From Stenotrophomonas mori (GTDB lineage Bacteria; Pseudomonadota; Gammaproteobacteria; Xanthomonadales; Xanthomonadaceae): DNA of 64,000 nt. The DNA lies in NCBI RefSeq assembly GCF_023556335.1, contig NZ_JAIKTS010000001.1:1550001-1614000 (forward strand), written 5' to 3'. Below the pieces are notes generated by a model, which was given only the letters and a program-made list of their open reading frames with translations, ran no database searches and had not been told where the DNA came from. The position numbers were made by a program, and so were the translations under genes. Numbering within the stretch: the first letter of the stretch is position 1; every line of letters starts with the position of its first letter. Positions 1 to 7,619 of the stretch are shown one piece after another.

Positions 1-309
1 CGCGACCAGCGCGGTGTATTCGCCCAGGCTGTGCCCGGCCAGCACCCGCGGGCGCTGCACGCGTTGCCCGGCCCACAGGCGCCATACCGCGACACCGGCG
101 GCCAGCAGCGCCGGCTGGGTGTATTCGGTGCGGTTGAGCTGCTCTTCCGGGCCGCCCTGCGACAGCGCCCACAGGTCGACGCCGGCCCCGTCGGACGCCT
201 CGGCGAAGGTCTCGCGGACCTGCGGGTGCAGTTCGGCCAGTTCGGCCAGCATGCCCAGCGACTGGGAGCCCTGGCCGGGGAAAACGAAAGCGAGTGGGGA
301 ATCAGTCAC
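1..309 (-). CDS. fabD: Malonyl-CoA:ACP transacylase FabD, 3' end outside window
   Basis: FabD loads malonyl groups from CoA onto acyl carrier protein to feed fatty-acid elongation in the cytoplasm. The first 103 residues are present. The family start signature PGQGSQ lies at residues 11-16 and the nucleophile motif GHSLGE at 92-97, so Ser94 is the catalytic serine. The start is a GTG at 309; an ATG eight bases upstream runs into TGA after two codons, so it cannot be used. The gene continues leftward beyond base 1, probably into fabG and acpP as in relatives. The family identification is secure; only the missing C-terminal two thirds is unseen. Confidence 0.95.
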   Translation of the reverse strand, partial: MTDSPLAFVFPGQGSQSLGMLAELAELHPQVRETFAEASDGAGVDLWALSQGGPEEQLNRTEYTQPALLAAGVAVWRLWAGQRVQRPRVLAGHSLGEYTALVA

Positions 310-405
310 GCGGTCATCTGCTGCATGAATCGAAGCGGCGCATCATAAGCGCGAATGCACCCTGCCGTCTGTACTGTCGCGTATGCCATGCGCCGCGGGA
401 GCCTG

Positions 406-1188
406 TCAGGTGAGCAGGGCCAGCAGGTCCAGCTCGCCGTCGGCCAGCCAGTCCAGCGACAGCACCACCAGTGCCAGGAAGCCGAACGCGGTGGCCGAAT
501 GCACCACCAGGATCGCGCGCGCCAGGGCCTGCCCCGACTTGCCCGCCCGCTGCAGCAGGCGCGCCAGCGCCTGCAGCCGCCCGGTCACTTCATGGGCGTG
601 GTCGACCACCGGCCGGTCCGCGCCCTCCATGGCCTCGGCCAGCATCGCCTCCAGCACCTGCGGACGCGTTTCGTAGTACTTGGCCACGCCATAGCCGAAC
701 ATCAGCCAGTCGCGGGCCTGGGCCCGGTCCAGGTCCATCACTTCCAGCGGGTCCTCCTCGAAATCGATGAACCCCACGCTGTGGCCGTCCCAGGTCATGT
801 TGCGCGGCAGCGGCTGGCCGAAATAGGCACCGTCGCGGTGCGCGCTGGCGATCGCGGCGATGGCCGCCGCGACCAGGCGGTCGCGCCCGGCGGCATCGGC
901 CTCGCGCAGGCAGGTGTTGAACGAAGCACCGGTATGTTCGAGCAGCAGGGCCGCCTTGCCCTCGCCGATGACCGCGGGCACGTTGACCCCCTGCGCCTTG
1001 AGTTCGAGCAGGCGCCGGGCCTCGACCTCGCGCGCCTGCGCGCCGCCGCGGTGCGGCGGCGGCCGCAGCGCATCGAGACGGAAACGGCGGGCGACGAAAT
1101 TCAGCAGCCCCAGGGCCAGTGCCCGACTGCTCTCACCGTAATGCTTGAGCCATGCGCGCTGCCCCTCGATGGAGATGGGTTCAGCCAT
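406..1188 (-). CDS. Kinase-fold protein (BUD32/LPS-kinase-like) in the fab cluster
   Basis: A 260-residue protein with a reduced protein-kinase-like fold. Visible are an N-terminal lobe with EARRLLELKAQGVNVP, a catalytic-loop-like segment HRDGAYFGQPLPRNM near residues 117-131 and a metal-binding-like FIDFEEDP near 139-146. These resemble the small kinases that phosphorylate lipopolysaccharide or act as BUD32-type kinases. The last 35 residues are hydrophobic and could contact the membrane. It sits between fabH and fabD on the same strand, which suggests co-expression with fatty-acid synthesis. Its substrate is unknown; a role in lipid or LPS phosphorylation is inference only. Confidence 0.75.
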   Translation of the reverse strand: MAEPISIEGQRAWLKHYGESSRALALGLLNFVARRFRLDALRPPPHRGGAQAREVEARRLLELKAQGVNVPAVIGEGKAALLLEHTGASFNTCLREADAAGRDRLVAAAIAAIASAHRDGAYFGQPLPRNMTWDGHSVGFIDFEEDPLEVMDLDRAQARDWLMFGYGVAKYYETRPQVLEAMLAEAMEGADRPVVDHAHEVTGRLQALARLLQRAGKSGQALARAILVVHSATAFGFLALVVLSLDWLADGELDLLALLT

Positions 1189-1260
1189 GACGAAACCTCC
1201 CGGCCTGCACGGCCACCCGAACGCGCCCGGGGCCGCATGCCCCGGTCGCTACCGGTTTGA

Positions 1261-2226
1261 TCAATAGCGCAGCAGCGCCGAACCCCACGTGAAGCCGCCG
1301 CCGAAGGCCTCCAGCAGCAGCAGCTGGCCGCGCTCGACGCGTCCGGAACGGATCGCCGCATCCAGTGCCAGCGGCACCGAGCCGGCGGAGGTGTTGCCGT
1401 GCTTGTCGACGGTCACCACCACCCGCTCCATCGGCATGTCCAGACGCTTGGCGGTGGCCTCGATGATCCGCAGGTTGGCCTGGTGCGGGATCAGCCAGTC
1501 CAGGTCGGACTTGTCCAGGCCATTGGCCCGCAGCGTCTCGTCCACGACCGAGTCCAGCGCCTTGACGGCGTACTTGAACACGTCGTTGCCCTTCATGGTC
1601 AGCTTGCCCGGATTGTCCAGCCCGGTGGACACGCCGGCCGGGTGCCACAACAGCTCCTTCTTGCTGCCGTCGGCATGCAGGTGGGTGCTGAGGATGCCGG
1701 TGTCCTCGTCGGCCTTGAGCACGACGGCGCCGGCGCCGTCGCCGAACAGCACGCAGGTGGTGCGGTCGTTCCAGTCGACGATGCGGGTCAGGGTTTCCGC
1801 ACCGATCACCAGGACATGCCTGGCATCGCCGCTGCGGATGAATTTGTCGGCCACGCTCAGGGCGAACAGGAAGCCCGAGCAGGCCGCATTGACGTCGAAC
1901 GCCGCCGCGCCGGTCGCGCCGAGGCGCGCCTGGATCAGGCAGGCGGTGGACGGGAAGATCAGGTCCGGCGTGGTCGTACCCACGACGATCATGTCCAGCT
2001 GCGACGGCGCGATGCCGGCCGCTTCCAGCGCACGCAGCGCGGCGTTGTAGCCGAGGTCGCCGGTCGTCTCGTCCTCGGCGGCGACATGCCGCTCGCGGAT
2101 GCCGGTCCGGGACTGGATCCACTCGTCACTGGTGTCGACGATCTTGGTCAGATCCTCGTTGGTCAACACCTTCTCGGGCAAATAGCTGCCGGTGCCCGCG
2201 ATCCTGGAGTAGATCCGCTTGCTCAT
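1261..2226 (-). CDS. fabH: Beta-ketoacyl-ACP synthase III (FabH)
   Basis: FabH condenses acyl-CoA primers with malonyl-ACP and so starts each fatty-acid chain; in xanthomonads the primer choice also shapes branched-chain acids and DSF-family signals (established knowledge). The 321-residue length is normal. The Cys-His-Asn triad is visible: AACSG around residue 113, IPHQAN around 247 and KHGNTSA around 277. The C-terminus carries the usual GGGFTWGS. It follows rpmF directly on the same strand with an 88-base gap, and no plsX lies between them, unlike Escherichia coli. It is probably co-transcribed with rpmF and the downstream kinase and fabD. Confidence 0.97.
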   Translation of the reverse strand: MSKRIYSRIAGTGSYLPEKVLTNEDLTKIVDTSDEWIQSRTGIRERHVAAEDETTGDLGYNAALRALEAAGIAPSQLDMIVVGTTTPDLIFPSTACLIQARLGATGAAAFDVNAACSGFLFALSVADKFIRSGDARHVLVIGAETLTRIVDWNDRTTCVLFGDGAGAVVLKADEDTGILSTHLHADGSKKELLWHPAGVSTGLDNPGKLTMKGNDVFKYAVKALDSVVDETLRANGLDKSDLDWLIPHQANLRIIEATAKRLDMPMERVVVTVDKHGNTSAGSVPLALDAAIRSGRVERGQLLLLEAFGGGFTWGSALLRY

Positions 2227-2314
2227 GCTGGTTCCTGTTGCGCGGAACCGCCCTGAGGCGGTCCCGGAAGAATCGGTGCGGCGGCCGCCATCGAGGGATG
2301 GCGGCCGTCACGAA

Positions 2315-2509
2315 TCAATCTTCTTCGACGACCGAGGTCTTGGTCGCGATCACTTTCTTGCCGCGGTAGAAGCCGTCGGCGGTGATGTGGTGACGCAGGT
2401 GCACCTCGCCGGTGGTCGGGTCGGTGGACAGCTGCTTGGCGCTCAGCGAATCGTGCGAACGGCGCTGGCCGCGGCGGGACGGGGTAACACGGGATTTCTG
2501 CACAGCCAT
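2315..2509 (-). CDS. rpmF: Ribosomal protein bL32
   Basis: bL32 is a small basic protein of the 50S subunit. The 64-residue sequence starts [20 protein letters not shown], the standard start of the family, and contains the typical [14 protein letters not shown]. The gene's open frame continues upstream, but the ATG at 2509 is the family start. The four-cysteine zinc motif found in some bL32 forms is absent, so this is the zinc-free type. It lies between yceD and fabH, the conserved proteobacterial order. Confidence 0.97.
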   Translation of the reverse strand: MAVQKSRVTPSRRGQRRSHDSLSAKQLSTDPTTGEVHLRHHITADGFYRGKKVIATKTSVVEED

Positions 2510-2609
2510 GGGATTGCTCCAAACTCGGTTCGTTCGTTTCGTCGTTGCAGCACCGGTACATGCCCGGCCCTGCCTTGCTTTCGCCGCAGCCGCCGACGAC
2601 AACCGGCCG

Positions 2610-3119
2610 CTATTGTTTCTTCAGCGCCGCCAGTGCCGCAAACGGACTGGCCTTGCCCAACTCTTCGGGAGTGGCCGAGAAATCACGCTCGACCGCCTCG
2701 CTTCCCGGCGCCACCGGCACGACCGGCACCGCCATCACCAACTCGTCCTCGACCAGGTCCAGCGGCCGCAGGCTGCCGTCCTCCGGCACCAGCAGCGCTT
2801 CGTAATCCGGCGGAAGCGCCTCTTCCTGGTCCTCGTCGCCGACCAGGCCCAGCCGCTGCACCATGTTCACCGGCAACAGGAAGCGCTGCATGCTGCGCTG
2901 ACAGGTCAGCGGCAGCGCGGTTTCGATGGTCAGTTCCACATAGGCGACCCGCAGGACCTCGTCGCGGCCGAATTCCAGTGCGTAGCGGCACTCTCCTTCG
3001 GCATCGGCGACCAGCCCCTGCAGGCGGCCAAGCGCGGACAAGGGCACCTGGCCGTCGAAGCGCCTGCGCGCTGCGACCATCCGCCAGGCATCCAGCAACT
3101 CGGGCACGTTCGCGGACAT
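2610..3119 (-). CDS. yceD: YceD/DUF177 family protein
   Basis: A 169-residue member of the DUF177 family, almost always encoded just before rpmF; in plants and bacteria the family is linked to 23S rRNA accumulation and ribosome assembly. Diagnostic pieces are the C-R-like core [14 protein letters not shown] near residue 72 and the acidic [15 protein letters not shown] near 123. The first methionine of the conserved part is ATG 3119; the open frame continues about 200 codons further upstream, but that part is antisense to the maf gene and is not coding. It is 100 bases upstream of rpmF and probably in the same transcript. Confidence 0.9.
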   Translation of the reverse strand: MSANVPELLDAWRMVAARRRFDGQVPLSALGRLQGLVADAEGECRYALEFGRDEVLRVAYVELTIETALPLTCQRSMQRFLLPVNMVQRLGLVGDEDQEEALPPDYEALLVPEDGSLRPLDLVEDELVMAVPVVPVAPGSEAVERDFSATPEELGKASPFAALAALKKQ

Positions 3120-3233
3120 AAGCTGCAGAATGTTAAGGATACGCCCCCCGCCTGTCAAACACGCCCCCCCGGCATTGCCCCGGACACGGCACGACCGCAG
3201 ACTCGGCAGCGGCTTCCCCCTCCGGCACGGTCC

Positions 3234-3806
3234 ATGACGGCACTGATACTCGCCTCCACCTCCCGTTACCGCGCAGCCCTGCTGGCGCGGCTTGGGCTCC
3301 CGTTCAGCTGCCTGCCGCCGGCGGTGGACGAGACCGCGCGGGACGGGGAGACCCCGGCGGCGCTGGCGGTGCGCCTGGCGCGCGCCAAGGCAGCCGCGGT
3401 GGCCACGCGCCAGCCCGGTGCCTGGGCCATCGGCTCGGACCAGGCCGCCGAACTGGACGGCCACGCGCTGGGCAAGCCGGGCACGCACGAGGCGGCGCAG
3501 GCGCAGCTGGCGGCCATGTCCGGGCGCGAGGTGCTGTTCCACACCGCCGTGTGCCTGAGCGACGGCACCCGGCATCTGGAAGCCGCGGACCTGACACGGG
3601 TCCGCTTCCGGCGCCTGTCCGGGGCCGAGATCGAGCGCTATGTCGCCGCGGAACAGCCGCTGGACTGTGCCGGCAGCTTCAAGTGCGAGGGCCTGGGCAT
3701 CGCGCTGTTCGAGGCGATCCACAGCCAGGACCCGACCGCCCTGGTGGGGCTGCCCCTGATCCCGCTGTGCGGGCTGTTGCGCGAGGCCGGCTTCCAGCTG
3801 CCCTGA
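3234..3806 (+). CDS. yceF: Maf/YceF-type nucleoside triphosphate pyrophosphatase
   Basis: Maf proteins hydrolyse non-canonical nucleotides to monophosphates; the YceF branch prefers 7-methyl-GTP. The 190-residue protein shows the Maf signature: ASTSRYR at residues 7-13, DETARDGETP near 31, IGSDQAAELDG near 66 and LGKPG near 78, followed by FHTAVCL and CAGSFKCEG. It is divergently oriented to yceD, in the same yceF-yceD-rpmF neighbourhood as Escherichia coli, which favours the YceF branch over YhdE. The start ATG 3234 is the first methionine of the conserved region; the longer open frame upstream is antisense to yceD. Confidence 0.9.
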   Translation: MTALILASTSRYRAALLARLGLPFSCLPPAVDETARDGETPAALAVRLARAKAAAVATRQPGAWAIGSDQAAELDGHALGKPGTHEAAQAQLAAMSGREVLFHTAVCLSDGTRHLEAADLTRVRFRRLSGAEIERYVAAEQPLDCAGSFKCEGLGIALFEAIHSQDPTALVGLPLIPLCGLLREAGFQLP

Positions 3807-3824
3807 GCAGCGCGCGACCGCGGC

Positions 3825-5672
3825 TCAGCGCGGCGCGACCATGAACGGCTGCTCGCGCCACTCCTCCACGCTGCCGTCCTCGCCGTGCAGCCGCAGCCCC
3901 AGCCAGTGGCGGCCCGGCGCCAGGTCCGTGGTCCGCAGCCGGGTGGCGAACCCCACCCGCGGGTGGTGCGGATCGGTGGAGATCTTCCAGAACGCGGTGA
4001 CATCGTAGGTGCTGCCGTAGTCGGCGACGGCCGCGACCTGCCCGTCCACCAGCACCTCCACCGAGGCCAGCCCCACCCCGTCCTTGAAGGCCCAGCCCTG
4101 CACCTCGACCGCCCCGTCGACCACCGCATCCGGAAGCGGCGTGTTGACCCAGGCCATCGCCGGCGTGACGCAGGCACCGCGGCGCTTGCCCGGCGGCAAC
4201 CGGAACAGCAGGAAACGCTGGTGGCCGCGGTCGATCGACACCACCCGTGGCGGCGGCAACGGCCCCACCAGGCCGCACACCTGGTGATAGCGCTGCAGCA
4301 GGTCGCGGTAGCGCTGGTCGCCCGGCGCCAGCACCAGCAGTTGCGGCACGTCCCCCGGGCCCTCATGGACCAGCCGCCACAGCGCCAGCTGCGCGGTGCG
4401 CCCGTGCTTGTCGTTCAGCGGATGCGGCAGCACCCGGATGGCGGCGTCGTCGCGCAGGAACCCGAGCTCGGCGCCGACCTTGAAGCTGCCGGCCAGCACC
4501 CGGGTGTCGGCCGGCATGTCGGCCAGCTCCTCGCGCACGGCGTCGGCCAGTGGCTGCCAGCCGACGAAGTTGCGCGGGTAGTACTTGTTGCCCGCCAGCG
4601 ATTCACGCAGCGCCGGCGATGCCGCCATCAGGTAGTAGCCGAACGCACAGGCAAGCCCGGCCAGCGCCATGCCCCAGGCGAGGCGGCGCCAGAAACGCGG
4701 CCAACGGATGAAGATCAGCGGCGCCGCCGCGAGCAGGGCGAAATAGCCCGGCAACGGCCAGTGGAAGCTGATCCGCTCCACGTCGGTGAAGAAGCCCAGC
4801 AGGAACACGCTCAGCGTGGAGACCGCGCCCACCAGCGCGAAATAGCGCCACTGCACCCGCCGCTGGCCGGCCGACAGCGGGCGGATGCCCGCCGCGCCGG
4901 CCTGCCACATCGCCAGGCACAGCAACGGCGTGACCAGCAGCGGCTGGATCACCAGGAACCACAGGCCGCTGTACTGGAACTCCCAGGGATGGCGCTCGAC
5001 CAGCTGGAACTTCAGCCCGGCGTCCTGGTTGTCCAGGTTCCAGGCCAGCAATGGCAACCAGGCGACGATGCCGACCGTCAACGCCATCCACACCCGCGCG
5101 TCGCGCAGCATGCGGCGGCCGTCGGGCAACAGCAGCAGGGCGATGAACCCCACCCCGATCACGCCGATGAAACGGTAGTGGCTGAGCGCGCCCAGCAGCA
5201 GGCCGATGGCCAGCTTCAGCGCGCTGCCGGCATCGACGCCGCGCAGCAGCCGGGCGCCGGCATCCAGGCACAGCACCGCGGCGAAGGCCATCGGCACGTC
5301 CGGAACCGCCAGGATCCCCAGCGTCGCCGACAGCGGCATCAGCAGGGTGAGCGAGCCGGCCTGCCAGCCGAACCGCGAACCGAACCAGTGCGAGGAGATG
5401 CGCGAGATCATCCACGGCAGCGCCGCGCCCATCACCAGGAACGGCAGGCGCACGCCCAGCGCATGGTGGCCAACCAGCTCCACGCCCAGCCGCGTCATCC
5501 ATGCCGTCAATCCCGGCAGGTCCGAGTACGCGGCCGCCAGGTGCTGCCCCTCCTGCCAGTAGAACGCCTCGTCGACAAACAGCGGCAAACGCGCCGCCAC
5601 GGCCACCTTCAGGGCCGTCACCACCGTCCAAAGCACGAGGAATGCCGTGCGCGCCCGCTGCCCCGCCTGCAT
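3825..5672 (-). CDS. ArnT-like GT39 membrane glycosyltransferase with C-terminal Ig-like domain
   Basis: A 615-residue integral membrane protein. After a first membrane helix comes the loop FVDEAFYWQEGQHLAAAYSD near residues 32-51, with the acidic residues typical of dolichyl-phosphate-mannose and ArnT-type transferases that use polyprenyl-phosphate sugars. About ten further hydrophobic helices run to residue 350. A soluble part follows. From about residue 505 an all-beta segment (NTPLPDAVVDGAVEVQGWAF onward) resembles a bacterial Ig-like domain. The acceptor is unknown; lipid A, glycan or protein are all possible. It is transcribed away from moxR, with the two starts only about 60 bases apart. 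Confidence 0.85.
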   Translation of the reverse strand: MQAGQRARTAFLVLWTVVTALKVAVAARLPLFVDEAFYWQEGQHLAAAYSDLPGLTAWMTRLGVELVGHHALGVRLPFLVMGAALPWMISRISSHWFGSRFGWQAGSLTLLMPLSATLGILAVPDVPMAFAAVLCLDAGARLLRGVDAGSALKLAIGLLLGALSHYRFIGVIGVGFIALLLLPDGRRMLRDARVWMALTVGIVAWLPLLAWNLDNQDAGLKFQLVERHPWEFQYSGLWFLVIQPLLVTPLLCLAMWQAGAAGIRPLSAGQRRVQWRYFALVGAVSTLSVFLLGFFTDVERISFHWPLPGYFALLAAAPLIFIRWPRFWRRLAWGMALAGLACAFGYYLMAASPALRESLAGNKYYPRNFVGWQPLADAVREELADMPADTRVLAGSFKVGAELGFLRDDAAIRVLPHPLNDKHGRTAQLALWRLVHEGPGDVPQLLVLAPGDQRYRDLLQRYHQVCGLVGPLPPPRVVSIDRGHQRFLLFRLPPGKRRGACVTPAMAWVNTPLPDAVVDGAVEVQGWAFKDGVGLASVEVLVDGQVAAVADYGSTYDVTAFWKISTDPHHPRVGFATRLRTTDLAPGRHWLGLRLHGEDGSVEEWREQPFMVAPR

Positions 5673-5733
5673 TGCCGCTTACACTCCCTGGATCATGGTT
5701 TTCGAAAAGGCCATCGTGCCGAGGCCACGCAGA

Positions 5734-6660
5734 ATGCTAACCGATGCAGCCCGTACCGCAGTGCACCAGGCGATACGGCAGGTCAACACACTGTTGCTGG
5801 GAAAGACCGCCGAGGTGCGGCTGGCGTTCGTGGCCCTGCTGTCCGCCGGCCACCTGCTGATCGAGGACCTGCCCGGCCTGGGCAAGACCACCCTCGCCCA
5901 CGCCATGGCCTCCACCCTCGGGCTGCGCTTCCAGCGCGTGCAGTTCACCTCCGACCTGCTGCCGGCGGACGTGCTGGGCGTATCGATCTACGAGCCGGAA
6001 AGCCGCGGTTTCCGGTTCCATCCCGGCCCGGTGTTCAGCAACGTCCTGCTGGCCGACGAGATCAACCGCGCGCCGCCGCGTACGCAGAGCGCGCTGCTGG
6101 AGGCGATGGCCGAGCAGCAGGTGACGCTGGACGGTGTCAGCCACGCCCTGCCGGAGCCGTTCTTCGTGATCGCCACGCAGAACCCGGTGGACATGTCGGG
6201 CACCTTCCCGTTGCCCGACTCGCAGCTGGACCGCTTCCTGCTGCGGCTGACGCTGGGCTATCCGGACGCCGGCGCCGAACGCGCACTGCTGGCCGGCCAC
6301 AGCCGCCGCACGCTCATCGCGCAGACCCGTCCCAGCCTGACCGCGCAGGACATCGGCGAGCTGCGCGCGGCCGTCGCGCAGGTCCATGCCAGCGAGGCGC
6401 TGGTCGACTATGTGCAGCGGCTGCTGGCGCAGAGCCGCCGGCAGCCCGGCGTGCGCGTGGGGCTGTCGCCGCGTGCCGGCATCGCCCTGCTGCACGCCGC
6501 GCGCGCCCATGCGCTGCTGGCGGACAGGACCCACGCGCTGCCGGAAGACGTGCAGGCGCTGTTCGTCGCGGTGGCCGGCCACCGCCTGGTCGCCGAGGCG
6601 GAATCCGACACCGGTGCCGCACTGGCCGGCGCGCTCCTGCACAGCGTGCAGGTCGACTGA
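5734..6660 (+). CDS. MoxR-family AAA+ ATPase
   Basis: MoxR ATPases act as chaperone-like motors that mature partner proteins, usually with DUF58 and VWA proteins encoded beside them. Walker A is DLPGLGKTT near residue 43, Walker B LLADEINRAPP near 101, sensor 1 IATQNPVD near 145, and an AAA lid-2 domain follows. ATG 5734 was chosen because it has GAGG nine bases upstream and leaves the usual 24-residue leader; ATG 5695 in the same frame is a possible alternative adding 13 residues. The stop is two bases before the DUF58 gene, so this heads a tight four-gene operon. Confidence 0.92.
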   Translation: MLTDAARTAVHQAIRQVNTLLLGKTAEVRLAFVALLSAGHLLIEDLPGLGKTTLAHAMASTLGLRFQRVQFTSDLLPADVLGVSIYEPESRGFRFHPGPVFSNVLLADEINRAPPRTQSALLEAMAEQQVTLDGVSHALPEPFFVIATQNPVDMSGTFPLPDSQLDRFLLRLTLGYPDAGAERALLAGHSRRTLIAQTRPSLTAQDIGELRAAVAQVHASEALVDYVQRLLAQSRRQPGVRVGLSPRAGIALLHAARAHALLADRTHALPEDVQALFVAVAGHRLVAEAESDTGAALAGALLHSVQVD

Positions 6661-6662
6661 CG

Positions 6663-7619
6663 ATGCGCGCCTGGCTGCGCGGCCGCGTACGGGCCCTGCA
6701 GATGCTGGCCCGGCCCCGCCGCCCGGAGCCGCTGCCGGCCGTACTGGACCGCCACCGGATCTTCGTCCTGCCCACCGGCTTCGGCCTGTTCCTCGCCGCC
6801 CTGCTGGTACTGATGCTGCTCGGCGCGCTGAACTACAACAACAACCCGGCCCTGTTGCTGGCCCTGCTGCTGGCCGCCGCCGCGCTGGCCAGCGCCCTGC
6901 AGGCCCACCTGCAGCTGGCCGGTCTCCGCGTGGAAGCGGCCTCCGCGGACCCGGTGGCGGCCGGCACCCCGCTCCGCCTGCGCCTGGCGCTGGCGCGGCA
7001 CGACCGCCGGCCCCGGCGCGGATTGCGCCTGGACGCCGCAACGGCCGGCACCGTGGCCGAGCTCATTGTCGATGACCGGACCGAAGCCGACCTTTGGCTG
7101 CCCACCGCCCGCCGCGGCTGGCTGGAACTGCCGCGTATCCGCGTATCCACCCTCCAGCCGCTCGGGCTGGTGCGCGCCTGGAGCTGGGTCTGGCCCGAGG
7201 CCCCGCTGCTGGTCTACCCGGCACCGGAGGCCGACGCGCCGCCGCTGCCCACCGGTGGCGGCGGCGCGACCCGCGCCCGGCCCGATCCGCATGGCGACGA
7301 GCTGGAGCAGCTGCGTCCCTACCGCGCCGGCGATGCACGCCGCCACATCGCCTGGAGGCATTCGGCGCGACGCGACACCCTGCTGGTGCGCGACCGCCAG
7401 CGCCCCCAGGGCGCGACCGTCCTGCTGGACTGGAGCGCACTGGCCCCGCTGCCCTACGAACAGCGCATCGCACGGCTGGCGCGCTGGGTCGACGAGGCCG
7501 AACGCCTCGGCCGGCGCTATCGGCTGCAGCTGCCCGGGCATGCGCCGCTGGGGCCCGGCAGCGGCGAGGCCCATCGCCACCAGTGCCAGCGCGCACTGGC
7601 ACTGATGCCCGCCGCATGA
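6663..7619 (+). CDS. DUF58 domain membrane protein
   Basis: A 318-residue protein with two close hydrophobic helices (about residues 37-82) and then a beta-rich region ending in the DUF58 signature GDELEQLRPYRAGDARRHIAW near 210-230. DUF58 proteins are partners of MoxR ATPases and transglutaminase-like TgpA proteins; their molecular role is not settled. It begins two bases after the moxR stop and its TGA overlaps the start of the next gene as ATGA, so translation is coupled along the operon. Confidence 0.9.
   Translation: MRAWLRGRVRALQMLARPRRPEPLPAVLDRHRIFVLPTGFGLFLAALLVLMLLGALNYNNNPALLLALLLAAAALASALQAHLQLAGLRVEAASADPVAAGTPLRLRLALARHDRRPRRGLRLDAATAGTVAELIVDDRTEADLWLPTARRGWLELPRIRVSTLQPLGLVRAWSWVWPEAPLLVYPAPEADAPPLPTGGGGATRARPDPHGDELEQLRPYRAGDARRHIAWRHSARRDTLLVRDRQRPQGATVLLDWSALAPLPYEQRIARLARWVDEAERLGRRYRLQLPGHAPLGPGSGEAHRHQCQRALALMPAA

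Noticed and set aside
3885..7619. A plus-strand open frame of more than 1200 codons
   Set aside because: Its first 2700 bases are antisense to the GT39 gene and out of frame with moxR; only the end (6663-7619, DUF58) is real. Long empty frames are expected at this GC content.
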